Positions 12,850 through 22,936 of a stretch of DNA of 64,000 nucleotides are shown here, piece after piece. The first letter of the stretch is position 1. Every line of letters starts with the position of its first letter. The notes under the pieces are model-generated. The model did no database searches, was not told the DNA's origin, and saw only the letters and a program-made list of their open reading frames with translations. The DNA comes from Sporopachydermia quercuum (Eukaryota > Ascomycota > Sporopachydermiomycetes > Sporopachydermiales > Sporopachydermiaceae): assembly GCA_001599295.1 (NCBI GenBank), contig BCGN01000001.1, positions 744,001-808,000 of the forward strand. Direction: 5' to 3'. The position numbers and the translations under genes were made by a program.

Positions 12850-13630
12850 AAACTCTTCGGAAAATAACCGACAGCAAGCTCTCATTCTGTGGAATTGCAT
12901 CACATAGCTTTCCCTTGAGAATAGTTGAAGCTATCAATTTTGAGGGCTTTTTCAAAGATATCTTTTATACTCAGGCATCACCTCTTCGCCCAATGTCCTA
13001 CCTTTTAGTTTTAGTTTTCTTTTTCTCTTTCTTTTTCTTGAGGTTTCTTCGATGCTTACAGTTATCAGATTGGTTCACATCGGCATTCCTAGATATTGCT
13101 TTCTGTTGTGGAGCTCGGGTAGAAGGTGATACATATTTATTATCGTCAGATAAGGCACTACTTACTGATGTATCATCATAACCTAATTCGAGAAGATCAC
13201 CAGAAGAAGAGGAAGGAGAAGTTGTGGAGTAGGAGTTACCAGAAGAGCAATCTACAACAGCGCTTGCCGCGGCGAACAGAATATCCAAAGTTTCAAAGTT
13301 TGGGAGTCCCTTGTTTCTGAATTTAAGAAACGAGTGCCCTTCTTTTTCGTATTCCTCCCAACTTTCTCGAGAAGGAAGCAGCGCATAATTCTAAGTCCCA
13401 TCCCACTCGAGAAGTGTTGCGCGTCTTGTTGAGTACATTATGCTTTCGTTTTAAACTGATAATATTTACTCAATTGAATGGGTGTTACGTTTCGGAATGT
13501 ATAAGAAATTGAACTTCTCAACGATTAGGGCCATTCTTTCAGCCTTCATACTAACTGATCCGTTCTTTTGCTTCCTCTCAATACGCAATATTATCATAAG
13601 CTCAGAAGCTTTTGTAGAAAAAAGCATTAT
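12850..13630 (-). pseudogene. broken Myb/SANT-like DNA-binding protein gene
   Basis: On the minus strand the parts of a Myb/SANT-like domain (the family known as Myb_DNA-bind_3) occur in the right order but in different frames. From an ATG at about 13,627 come an N-terminal helical part (KASELMIILRIERKQKNGSV, then MKAERMALIVEKFN), a middle part (LKRKHNVLNKTRNTSRVGWD) and the C-terminal signature SWEEYEKEGHSFLKFRNKGL followed by PNFETLDILF. A Ser/Asp-rich tail ending in a Lys-rich run follows. The domain needs at least two frame changes to be read through, and no usable intron explains them; one candidate would be only 14 nt. It would have bound DNA, either as a host regulator or as part of a transposon-derived family. 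A 0.4-kb downstream stretch may be its degraded C-terminus. Confidence 0.65.
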
Positions 13631-13985
13631 TCATCCTTTGTCTTTGTTAAGACGATGTGAAGTATTTAGACTTTTAGATCATTCAATGATCATCAAGTCC
13701 TATACATCCGTAAAACAGTTGTATTATAGCATTGCAGATCAAAGTATAGCAAGAAATAGAGATAATTCTTATTGATTTATGAGAATAGGTCCTTTGGTGT
13801 TTATTCTTATGTATGGCAAACCTAAATAAATACAGTTTATTTCATTCTTTATTTTAATAAAATAATCAATGATAAATGTAAAAAGTTCACCGAACAGGTA
13901 AATTAAATCCTAGAATGACTGAAAATAATAAAATATGCAGTTAAAAATGGCAATTGAACGGACACTTAGTCCTAAAATTAAGCAA
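13631..13985. other. intergenic, nothing recognised
   Basis: AT-rich 3' flank of GSH1. No gene, repeat or RNA signal seen. Confidence 0.5.
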
Positions 13986-16057
13986 TTAAGTACTGTAATC
14001 AAAATGATCTCCCACAGAACTGATATCACGTATTCTTGAAATAAGATCATAGTTGACTTTTTTAGAAACTTTAGAGTCATGATGATAATCAGGATGGTTT
14101 AAAACAAATCGTCTAATCCAAGTAGCAGCAGTAGGTATATCGCCCTTCGCTCTTTTAGAGATGAAATCAATATATTCTGTTAACTTGCTCAATTCAGCTT
14201 CTGAAGCAGTTTCGCCATATTCCTCTTTCACGAACTGCTTAACAAGTGGGAAAATCTTACCATTGATAATCTCATCAATAGTGTATTCCTTTACCCTATT
14301 GTTTTCAGTTCCTCCTTGTATATCTTCTCTGAACCAAAACTTTCTCGATAATAATGAATCTCGCTTATGACCTTGTTCCATATTCTCTTCACTCTTTGAA
14401 ATTGGAATATATAAATCTATATTATATTTTGCAATCATTCGGAAGATTAAAGTGATGACCAACGCATATGCTGCATTCTCATAATCAGTCAATTGTATAT
14501 CCATACTTCTGAATTCCACTCTCCAGCCAATTGAAGTTTGACCAGGAGGAGGTGGTTTGAATCTCATAGTTTGCCAGTTCGTAGATTGGATATTTTCAAA
14601 ATGATCAGCTGATACAGTATTGTCTTGATGTAATAGCTCACCAAAAACAACAATTGGATCCCGAATGAATAAATGACCAAAATGTTTTGCCAATAGATCA
14701 TCAAATCCGCGAGTATTCTTTAGTTCCTCGTAAATTTCTTCGTTGTAGACAATATCCACATCATTATATTCATCTTTGAAAAATACCTTATCTTTGTCAC
14801 CTTCAAGATATGAAGAATCTCCCAAATAATTATCAATTGAATCATACCTAGATTTTCGTATTCTATACTTCTTACCATTTTCCTCTCCTTCAGTTGATCC
14901 AACATCAGGCAATGGCTTCAATCCTAGTTCTTCTGGTGTTCTATCATCAACACTAGCAGCAATGACGTTCCATCTTACATCCCAATCTGATAAATATCCT
15001 CTAAAAATGGGGGTTGTAGCACTCAATGACAGAAATATAGGTGCCAGAACAGAGGCAGTGTCATAAAGATATCTCGCCTGATGAACGTTTTTACTTTGAT
15101 ATGTGACTTGAAGACAAGAGCATCCCATTCCAAATCCCATACTATCCATATAAATATGATCTAACTTGGCGGCTCCATCTCTGGCATTTGCGTCTTCGGG
15201 ATAAATGTTTCTATCCCATGATATGGTCTCATCTTTGAACGGTGATGGTGTTTTCTCATCATGAAATATAGGTACATTTATTTGGACTTTGTTGCCTCTT
15301 CTTTGTCTGATATTGGCTGTTAATGTTGGAAATCGTGCATGCTCATTAATCACTTCATCAGGAAGGAAAAAGCTCCTGGAAACAGGTCCATTGGGCTTGA
15401 AATAAGGATATGTAAACTGCCCTGGAGCACCAAGAAGAGGATAAGATGTGATGGTTAAAGTGACAAATGTGATTGATGGATTCTCTTTATCATTAGGCAA
15501 ATATTTTAATGACACTTCTCTTCTTACTTTCATGTTCTTCTCTACATACAATAAATCAGTGATAGTACCAGAGTATGGTCTTGCTGGCGTAGCTTCTAAC
15601 ATAAACCTGCCGTACTCAGGATGGTAAGAAACATCATACTTCTTAGCCAATTGTTCCTCATCATTAGCTATCTTGTCTAAAACTTGTGTAGATATTAACG
15701 CCAAGAAAACTTGGTCCTCTTTCACACTAGCAATATTACCATTAACTATTGTATCCGTTTCTGATTCTGATTCTGATTCTTCGTTGATGTTATCGTTTAA
15801 CTCAGAATTCTTCTCGACAAAAGCAACCATAATATACTCAATTTCGTCTCCCCATAAGAAAGGATCATTGTCACGATTTGAATGCTGGTTGAAAATATTG
15901 ATTAGTTGCTTTATGCCTTCTTTACGAACATGATTCGAATGCTTCTTTGCTTCATCCCAAGGTAATGGGGTTCCCAATGATCTAATTTCACTGTTAGAAA
16001 GAATAATGCACGAAATGGTTAAATTGATCTTATCAGTCTTACATACAATAATCCCAT
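13986..16057 (-). CDS. GSH1: glutamate-cysteine ligase (gamma-glutamylcysteine synthetase)
   Basis: Catalyses the ATP-dependent joining of glutamate and cysteine, the first and limiting step of glutathione synthesis in the cytosol. The gene has two exons: 16057-16047 (only 11 nt, encoding MGLL as far as the second base of the fourth codon) and 15981-13986. The 65-nt intron starts GTATGT and ends TTCTAACAGTGAAATTAG. Joining restores MGLLSLGTPLPW, nearly identical to the S. cerevisiae N-terminus MGLLALGTPL. Without the splice the frame opens with an unrelated leader. The 668-aa product is close to yeast Gsh1 (678 aa). Family stretches include DPFLWGDEIEYIMV, HPEYGRFMLEATPARPY, SRSFFLPDEVIN, YMDSMGFGMGCSCLQVT and HFENIQSTNWQTMRFKPP. 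An acidic insert (about residues 80-100) is lineage-specific. It shares a 2-kb divergent region with SLC1. Confidence 0.97.
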
Positions 16058-18071
16058 TATGTTCTCTGAAGAACAATTAATAGATGAATAATGATAATAA
16101 TTACAACCTTAGTGGAAACGAAAAAATGGCTTAATTCTTTCCTAATGGTTCACTTGAGCTTCGGACTTTAACTAGAAAGTGTATTAGTTAGTTAAGTGAA
16201 GAGGGCACCTCAAATCGTATGCAAAGATTGCCGGAAGGATCAAATTCAAGTCAAGTCGTAGGTTAAAGCATTTTCCTGCTATCGTCCTCTGAAGAAAATC
16301 TTCAAATGGAGCTGTCATATTCAATGTAAAAAAAAAAATTAAAAGAAAAAAAAAACGACCAAAGGACCGCCCACTAGCTATTTGCTCACCCACTAGCTAT
16401 TTGCTCCTAAACGCACTGTCTATGAAATAACGTCATAAAGAAGAGCTTATAACCCAGCAAATCTTACCAAAGATTACGAAACCTGTTCATATCAGATCTT
16501 GACCGTATTTCACCTCCAGAATGCATGACTAGCAATTAGCAATCAACCGGTAACTTCTAAGTCCTAACAATCATCCATACCTTAGGCGTTGTTCTAAATA
16601 GCTTGACGTCGAGCTCACCACAGACTGTTAATCACCATTCCAATAAGAGACCAACTTGTTTCAAACCTAGAAGCTATAAGAACAAAAAGAACAATTCAAC
16701 TTCGAGGAAACAGCTGCGAACAGTTGCGAACAGTCGCAAATACCTTCAGATTATCTTGAACGGTTGTAAGAAGTGATATAAAAAGTTCAACAAGTTGCTT
16801 TTATTACTTAACAGGGAAGATTTTTGTGAAAGAAAGTTAACCGAATTTGAAGAACTTTAACCGTTTCGGGTCAAAATTCACACCGTAAAACAGAGTAACC
16901 CAAGTGACTTTGCAAGAAAAGGGTCGAATTTGTTCACTGTGTAACTAACTATTCACAACATGCTAAGAGGATAAATACTGTTAAGGAGGTATCTACGTTT
17001 AAAGAAATTAAGGATTATTATCTTTAATAAGAAGAGAAGGAAGAAGTCAAGGAAAATTATACTCGTAGTTTCCTATCAAGATGAGTCTACAAGTTTTGAT
17101 GATCATCAGTTTGCTAGAAAACTTCGGTGTGCACAATCAACGAAAGGAGAAAATAGACTAATAATTACAACTAATTCTTCTATTATTATGTGATTTTCAT
17201 TTCATCGTTGGCAGAACTTCTACTGATATAGGAGATAAGCGAGAGTTCCTAATGGTAAAACAATGGTGGAATTATATATAAGTTTTCCTTTATTTGAAGG
17301 CTGCACATATACTATATGATAAGCATTGACTTATAATGCAACTATAACAACACTCTCACTTAATTGTATCGAGTTGTCATAACTTGATTGCTAATGCAGA
17401 TTACAATCACCAGGAAATTAGTAAGACCCGAAACTGGTGCAATCGTACGACCCGAAAAATTCATTTATTGTTTATCCCCTAGGACTTTTTCAAGTGGCAT
17501 GCACTATCCAGTCTCGGCAATATACATAATTACTGCCAAAAGTATTGAAGGCAACAAAGGAAATTGTTGAGAATCATATTCAATTGCTTTATTACCTCTT
17601 TGCCATCTTCTTTTCACAGATAATTTCATACTACAGTTGCAGCCTTTTTTTGATGGACCAATGAATCAGATGGGAACAAAATGCACCTGCTCTGACATCA
17701 TGTGATATGGTATCAGTTCAAGCAATGAGAGTAAAATAATGAGATAATGAGTAGAATATAATATTGAGCGGAAGAGACTTGAGGTACCAATTAATTGCTA
17801 GGGAAAAACTACAAACCTTTTCTTGCCTAGACTCACGTGAGTAGTCAGTTGGATTTTAACTCATGAGAAGTCTCAGTTTTCACTGGGAAATTCGATTACG
17901 CTAACTTTTAGTACATGCATGGCATCATAATTCTTCGCATTATCATTAATTCGGACTTCCGGGGTATTGCAATTATCATTGCCCACTAAGAGGAATACTT
18001 GAAAAAGAAATAGTGGTAAACCCTATAAAAGAAATGTTTTATACTGATTAGAAGTATAAGATTTTCAATTG
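16058..18071. promoter_or_regulatory. 2-kb divergent intergenic region between GSH1 and SLC1
   Basis: Must hold both promoters. It has a poly-A-rich tract at about 16,328-16,357, a 19-bp tandem duplication (listed separately), three imperfect 10-bp repeats at 16,711-16,740 (CAGCTGCGAA type) and a TATA-like ATATAAAAAG at about 16,776. A 70-codon basic open frame at about 16,977-17,190 (plus) has no ATG at its beginning and is not called. Confidence 0.5.
16370..16407. repeat. 19-bp tandem duplication
   Basis: Two adjacent copies of CCCACTAGCTATTTGCTC plus one base, differing only at the last position (A or C). It lies about 310 bp upstream of the GSH1 start and is a recent small duplication by its near-identity. 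Confidence 0.9.
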
Positions 18072-19015
18072 ATGATCAAAATGTTTTCTTGGCTATCAAA
18101 TAACTCAATTTTCAGAAAGCTACGCTACACTTTCAAACTATCATTGGCAACTTTTGCCTTGACGTTTTCTGCATCTTATGGTATGTATTTTTCATCGGTT
18201 GTATGAGAAAGCATTCAAACGATGTGAGAGTGTTATAACAACCCTAACCAAATTATATAGGTGTGATAGCGTCGTTGGTGTTGTCTATTGTTGGTAAACG
18301 CTCTCTATCCCAGTGGACTGTGGCTCGAGTATTCTACTTCACTTTCAGCAATTTGCTAGGAGTGAAGATTAATGTAAGAAATGAATCTGTTCTCGAAACT
18401 GTGAAGCCTGCTGTTCTTATTACGAATCACCAAAGTGAGCTTGATATACTTGTAATAGGGAAGATTATGCCTAAGAAAGGGACCATCACTGCTAAACAAT
18501 CGTTGAAATACACTCCTGTATTGGGGTGGTTTATGACCTTAAGCGGAACTTTTTTTATCAATAGAAAAAACAATGAGCAGGCCATTAATTCTTTGAACAA
18601 AGCATTAGAAAAGGTGAAAAGGAACAAGGAAGTTATTTATATATTTCCAGAAGGTACAAGATCATATAGCAGTGTACCGACTTTACTACCATTCAAGAAA
18701 GGTGCATTTCACCTGGCTGTTCAGGCTGGTGTCCCAATTGTTCCCTGTGTTGTGAGTAATACATCAAACATTTTCAGCTGGAAGAACAGCTGTTTTAACA
18801 CAGGTACTATTACAATAGAAGTTTTAGATCCAATCCCAACTGAGAATTTGACGAAGGATGATGTTAATGATTTGGTTGAATCAACAAGATCAAGAATGCT
18901 GGAAGCAATTGAAAGATTGGGGTACTCAGAAACTTCAGAATCAAATAAAGAAACTATACCCTCAGTTTCTGATGAAGCTACACATTTGTTGGCTGATCAA
19001 GATGTTGCTTTGTAA
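18072..19015 (+). CDS. SLC1: 1-acyl-sn-glycerol-3-phosphate acyltransferase
   Basis: Acylates lysophosphatidic acid at sn-2 to give phosphatidic acid, on endoplasmic reticulum or lipid-droplet membranes. Two exons: 18072-18180 and 18261-19015. The 80-nt intron begins GTATGT and ends CCCTAACCAAATTATATAG. Splicing gives 287 aa with an N-terminal hydrophobic anchor (...ATFALTFSASYGVIASLVLSIVG), the acyltransferase motif NHQSELD, the region TAKQSLKYTPVLGWFM with the following SGTFFINR, and FPEGTRS, all as in yeast Slc1. Two in-frame ATGs, 9 nt apart, could start it (MIKM...). Divergent from GSH1. Confidence 0.95.
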
Positions 19016-19820
19016 TGAGTTTTCTTGATTTGGAACCCAATGAGTCCATGAATCAACCGTTGAATCAACCTGCGCTGTATCAACTATGATTTAACATTTT
19101 CCCATTCACTCTTATGAATCATTATATAAAACATCCTTCCCTCTATACATTATGTATCTACGAAGAATCAAGCAATCTAACCAATCAATAGCCAGCAGTC
19201 AGCCAGTTCGTAAGTCATGTTCCATTCATCATCATTCGGAGTTCCAACTTTCATTTATTTCTCATATAGCAGCAGCGCAGCGTAGTAGAATCCTTTAGTA
19301 CGATCTCATTGATTTTCCAATCAAAAAAAAAAATTTCGCTTTTCTTTTTAACAAGATCCTCAATTACACATTTTTCGCACTATCTATGCATGTTTATATT
19401 CACTTGCTGATTCATTCATTCATCTTCCGAGATCATTATATCATTTCCCATTGACTTTGACATGTGCTGGTCAATCCTGTATGCGCCGTCCCAAAAAGGG
19501 TGCTCAGCAACGCCAAACACGATTCACCGTCCTGTTCTTCGTACAATGCGATGAGATTGATTCCCGATATATTTACATTTTTGCTTATGTAGTGAAAACA
19601 TTATATTTCAGCAGATAAAGTATTTACCAGTAGAGTATTATTAAAATGCATATTTGATCTATTTCATACTTGTAGTTCGCTGTTTATGTTTTGAAGTAAA
19701 TTTATGAGGCTTCTTTTTGGTGTGCGGTTTATGGATTGACTGGAGACGTGTTTGTAGCCGAAATCCGGCTTCATTTAACAGGACAACAATAGATTATAGA
19801 AGGGAAAAGGCTAGAGAACA
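19016..19820. other. intergenic, SEC59 promoter
   Basis: Same-strand gap between SLC1 and SEC59. It has pyrimidine-rich and A-rich tracts and one poly-A run near 19,323. No gene or RNA seen. Confidence 0.5.
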
Positions 19821-22454
19821 ATGAGCGTGTGTACCAAGAAGAAAACTAATAAAGTTATGGATAGAGAAAATACACAGTTTTATATTAATAGCGATGATAG
19901 TGGTGCTGAAAGTGGATCAGAGTCGGAAGCAGGCACAAAACTGAGACCAAGACGGATGGACCGATCAAGACTACAATCTACTATTAAAGAAACAGAACAT
20001 AATCCCGATGATGAACATACAGGTAGTGAGTCAGATAGTTACAGTGATAGAGAAGGAAGACTTGGAGGGTCAACTCCTTTTAATGTCTTATCAAAAAAGG
20101 CGACCCACAATGAAAAGGCGTCGCCTAATCAACGTGCTATTCTTGATGGAATAGATCAATCATTCTGGAAGAAATGCGTTGAAATGAGTTTACTGCTGTA
20201 TGTCGTATACTTGACAGGAGCCGTATTAAGATCCACGATTATTGAACATATTCGCACGATAGAATTTTGGTTATGTGTTATATTCACTACTTTGTTAATC
20301 CAGTACCTAAAATCTACACCATCTAAACCATCGCCATTGTCTCCAACACTGCCATCAGATTTTTATAAGATATTCTTTCCACCAATGATAGCTTTGATTT
20401 CTAATCCATCCAACTATTTTATGCTGGAGTTGAATATGATATTAAGCTTAAACTCTCTTTTTATCAATAAAAACGCTGGTAACGAAGGTATAGGAGGTTT
20501 AGGATTCAAAGGACTGCTAGTCAATTTCATGCAGCTATTTACAATGAGCTTGATAGACTACGAGGAAAAAGGATGCAAGAGGATTTTAGACGATATCTTT
20601 CATACAAATATCGTGGGTTTGTTGTGGGAAGTTCCTGTTGGTTCACACGTAAAACGGTTGGAACTATGGGTATCCCAATTTGCTTCTGTTATTAATAGAA
20701 ACACCTTACTCTCGAAATGGGATTCATCCAGTCTTTTTCCATTAGATCACCTATCAACAATGCCGGCTAATGATCTGATTTATACAGCGGCTGTTTGTTA
20801 TATACTAATGTTATCATTCAGGACGACTTATAGAACCATTGATAAGATAACGCAAAATAGTTTGACTAAAGTTGAAAAGTCATTAGCTTCGACACTACTT
20901 TTGAATTTGCTTTTCACAAACTCTAAGAAGAACTCAACAATAATAACTCAGTTTTTCATTCTTGGCATGATGATTTCTTTTTATATCTCCATGCTGGTTG
21001 TGTTGCTTTTATCTTCATTCGTTCTCCCTTCATTTATAAGCAAACAGCACTATCAGTTCAGCTGGAAAGTATCCAACAATCTCAAAGCAATAGCTAAACT
21101 GATAAGAATGCCACAATATAAGAGGTCGAAAACATTTGATAGCTTAAAAAAGGAAGGATGTATCCTTCTTCAAGTGATTTTTCTTTTCTTGATGGCTTCT
21201 CCAGTGAGAAAGTTATTAGCTAAGCAACTAGGAATGCAAGATCCAGTTTTTTACGTTCTGAAAATGTTTTTTGATTATGTCAGTGAAGGAAATGAATTAT
21301 CAAGAGAATCAATCATTAGAATTAACGTTGCAATTTACTGGGTTTCGTTTTTAGGACCATTGATTCCTTTGATAGATTATCTATCTTCTAAATGGACACT
21401 AGATATTAGACGAAAGGTTTGGCACGGTTGCATTTTATTACTGTTTTTACCTTTTGGCATCTACAACATTGATAATTCAGTCATTAGTTTTGAAGAGATA
21501 ATGAAAGGCGTAAAACCAATAAGTGACCCATTAACTGGGTCTGAAGGTGTTCTAATCTCTGAATCTCTCCTAGAAAGAGACAATTTTATCCAACTAGCGA
21601 TGTCCATAGCTATTGGTGTATTTTGTCTTTTAGAGCTTCTGAGGATTTTAACAATATATCCTTTGGGACCACTACTTCATATTAAACTACAAAAGTTCAT
21701 TGATGAGAGAGACAGTAATGGCCCTGTTATTATTTCACATATTTTTCTTTTGTTAGGAATATCCTTGCCAATTATAATTCCTACAGTTAGACGGGAATCA
21801 CTGATAGTTGCTAGTCCTGACATGTCTCAACATGTGGTACTCCAATTCTTCTATTCGATTGCTAGTCCTTTAGGGATTATATGTCTTGGACTCGGTGATG
21901 CTTCTGCTTCAATCATTGGCCGACGGTTTGGTAGAGTTCGTTGGTTCAACTCCAAAAAGACTTTAGAAGGTAGTTTGGCATTTATGCTTGCTGTTTATAT
22001 AGGACTTTTATTCACAAAGTATGAGTTCAGTACTTATGGTACTATTATTGGCATAGAGTATAAAACATTCTGTCTGCATTTCCCTTTCGGTTGTAAACCA
22101 AGTACATCAAATCTACAGATGATACTATCTTCCGACGCGGAGGTATTGTCATCTGAGTTTATTTCAGGGAATCCAAATATTTCGACCTGGTTGTTACAAC
22201 GCTTTGGATATAATTGGAATACATTAAGCAATTTCAGAGTTTCTTTATCTGAGCTTTATTTGAGAATACCGGAAATTCATTATGGATTGAAAGAAATGTT
22301 CATTATCTCAAGTTGCACCAGTTTATTAGAAGCAACAAGTGGAATGAATGATAACGTCATAGTCCCTATTTTTATGCATATCTTACATACTCTCCTGAAC
22401 GATAAAGCCAGAATATCAGCATCACAACAATATAAAAAAATTTATGCTCAATAG
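19821..22454 (+). CDS. SEC59: dolichol kinase
   Basis: CTP-dependent kinase that makes dolichyl phosphate, the lipid carrier for N-glycosylation and GPI and mannosyl transfer, in the endoplasmic reticulum membrane. The 877-aa protein begins with an acidic, soluble N-terminus of about 130 residues (DSGAESGSESEAGTK), followed by many hydrophobic segments. The C-terminal third has the CTP-binding signature LGDASASIIGRRFG, then WFNSKKTLEGSLAF, as in dolichol kinases. The end (LLEATSGMNDNVIVPIFMHI) also matches the family. It is much longer than S. cerevisiae Sec59 (519 aa), with extra membrane segments before the catalytic part. A second ATG 36 nt downstream could also be used. No intron is needed. 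Confidence 0.9.
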   Translation: MSVCTKKKTNKVMDRENTQFYINSDDSGAESGSESEAGTKLRPRRMDRSRLQSTIKETEHNPDDEHTGSESDSYSDREGRLGGSTPFNVLSKKATHNEKASPNQRAILDGIDQSFWKKCVEMSLLLYVVYLTGAVLRSTIIEHIRTIEFWLCVIFTTLLIQYLKSTPSKPSPLSPTLPSDFYKIFFPPMIALISNPSNYFMLELNMILSLNSLFINKNAGNEGIGGLGFKGLLVNFMQLFTMSLIDYEEKGCKRILDDIFHTNIVGLLWEVPVGSHVKRLELWVSQFASVINRNTLLSKWDSSSLFPLDHLSTMPANDLIYTAAVCYILMLSFRTTYRTIDKITQNSLTKVEKSLASTLLLNLLFTNSKKNSTIITQFFILGMMISFYISMLVVLLLSSFVLPSFISKQHYQFSWKVSNNLKAIAKLIRMPQYKRSKTFDSLKKEGCILLQVIFLFLMASPVRKLLAKQLGMQDPVFYVLKMFFDYVSEGNELSRESIIRINVAIYWVSFLGPLIPLIDYLSSKWTLDIRRKVWHGCILLLFLPFGIYNIDNSVISFEEIMKGVKPISDPLTGSEGVLISESLLERDNFIQLAMSIAIGVFCLLELLRILTIYPLGPLLHIKLQKFIDERDSNGPVIISHIFLLLGISLPIIIPTVRRESLIVASPDMSQHVVLQFFYSIASPLGIICLGLGDASASIIGRRFGRVRWFNSKKTLEGSLAFMLAVYIGLLFTKYEFSTYGTIIGIEYKTFCLHFPFGCKPSTSNLQMILSSDAEVLSSEFISGNPNISTWLLQRFGYNWNTLSNFRVSLSELYLRIPEIHYGLKEMFIISSCTSLLEATSGMNDNVIVPIFMHILHTLLNDKARISASQQYKKIYAQ

Positions 22455-22936
22455 AATATTAATATACACATTTGATGTCAGCTTTATTCATACTATCTTC
22501 TGAAGTAGTCCATTGTCAATTACTTTCCGGGGTGATGAACGAGATTATACTTTTTATTTCATATTTATTGATTATGTTAACCATAAGTCGTGTATTAAAT
22601 GATTACACCAGGCATATATCATCTATTTGATGATTATGTCATACTATATTATATAGCATATCATAAGATCATGAGCAAATCCATTTGGGTGACAGATGTA
22701 AACAGCTATTAGAGCCCTTTTTGATATCAGTTACAATTTATCAATTGATCCGATGTAAATGATCTACATAGTTTCTGTTGTATGACGATAACTAATATTG
22801 AATTTCATATACTTAAGGTCTCTGTTTCTCATATTTGAGTTCTGCAGAATAAATTGTCAGAAGGTAGACATGGGTTTTTGTTCATAGTCATAATTTCATA
22901 ACACAGCTCGACTAACTTAGAGGGACACGTAATAAT
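22455..22936. other. intergenic, COG4 promoter
   Basis: AT-rich same-strand spacer. No gene seen. Confidence 0.5.

Noticed and set aside
16977-17190. Basic 70-codon open frame upstream of SLC1
   Set aside because: No ATG at its beginning, no acceptor site that would link it to an exon, and no family match.
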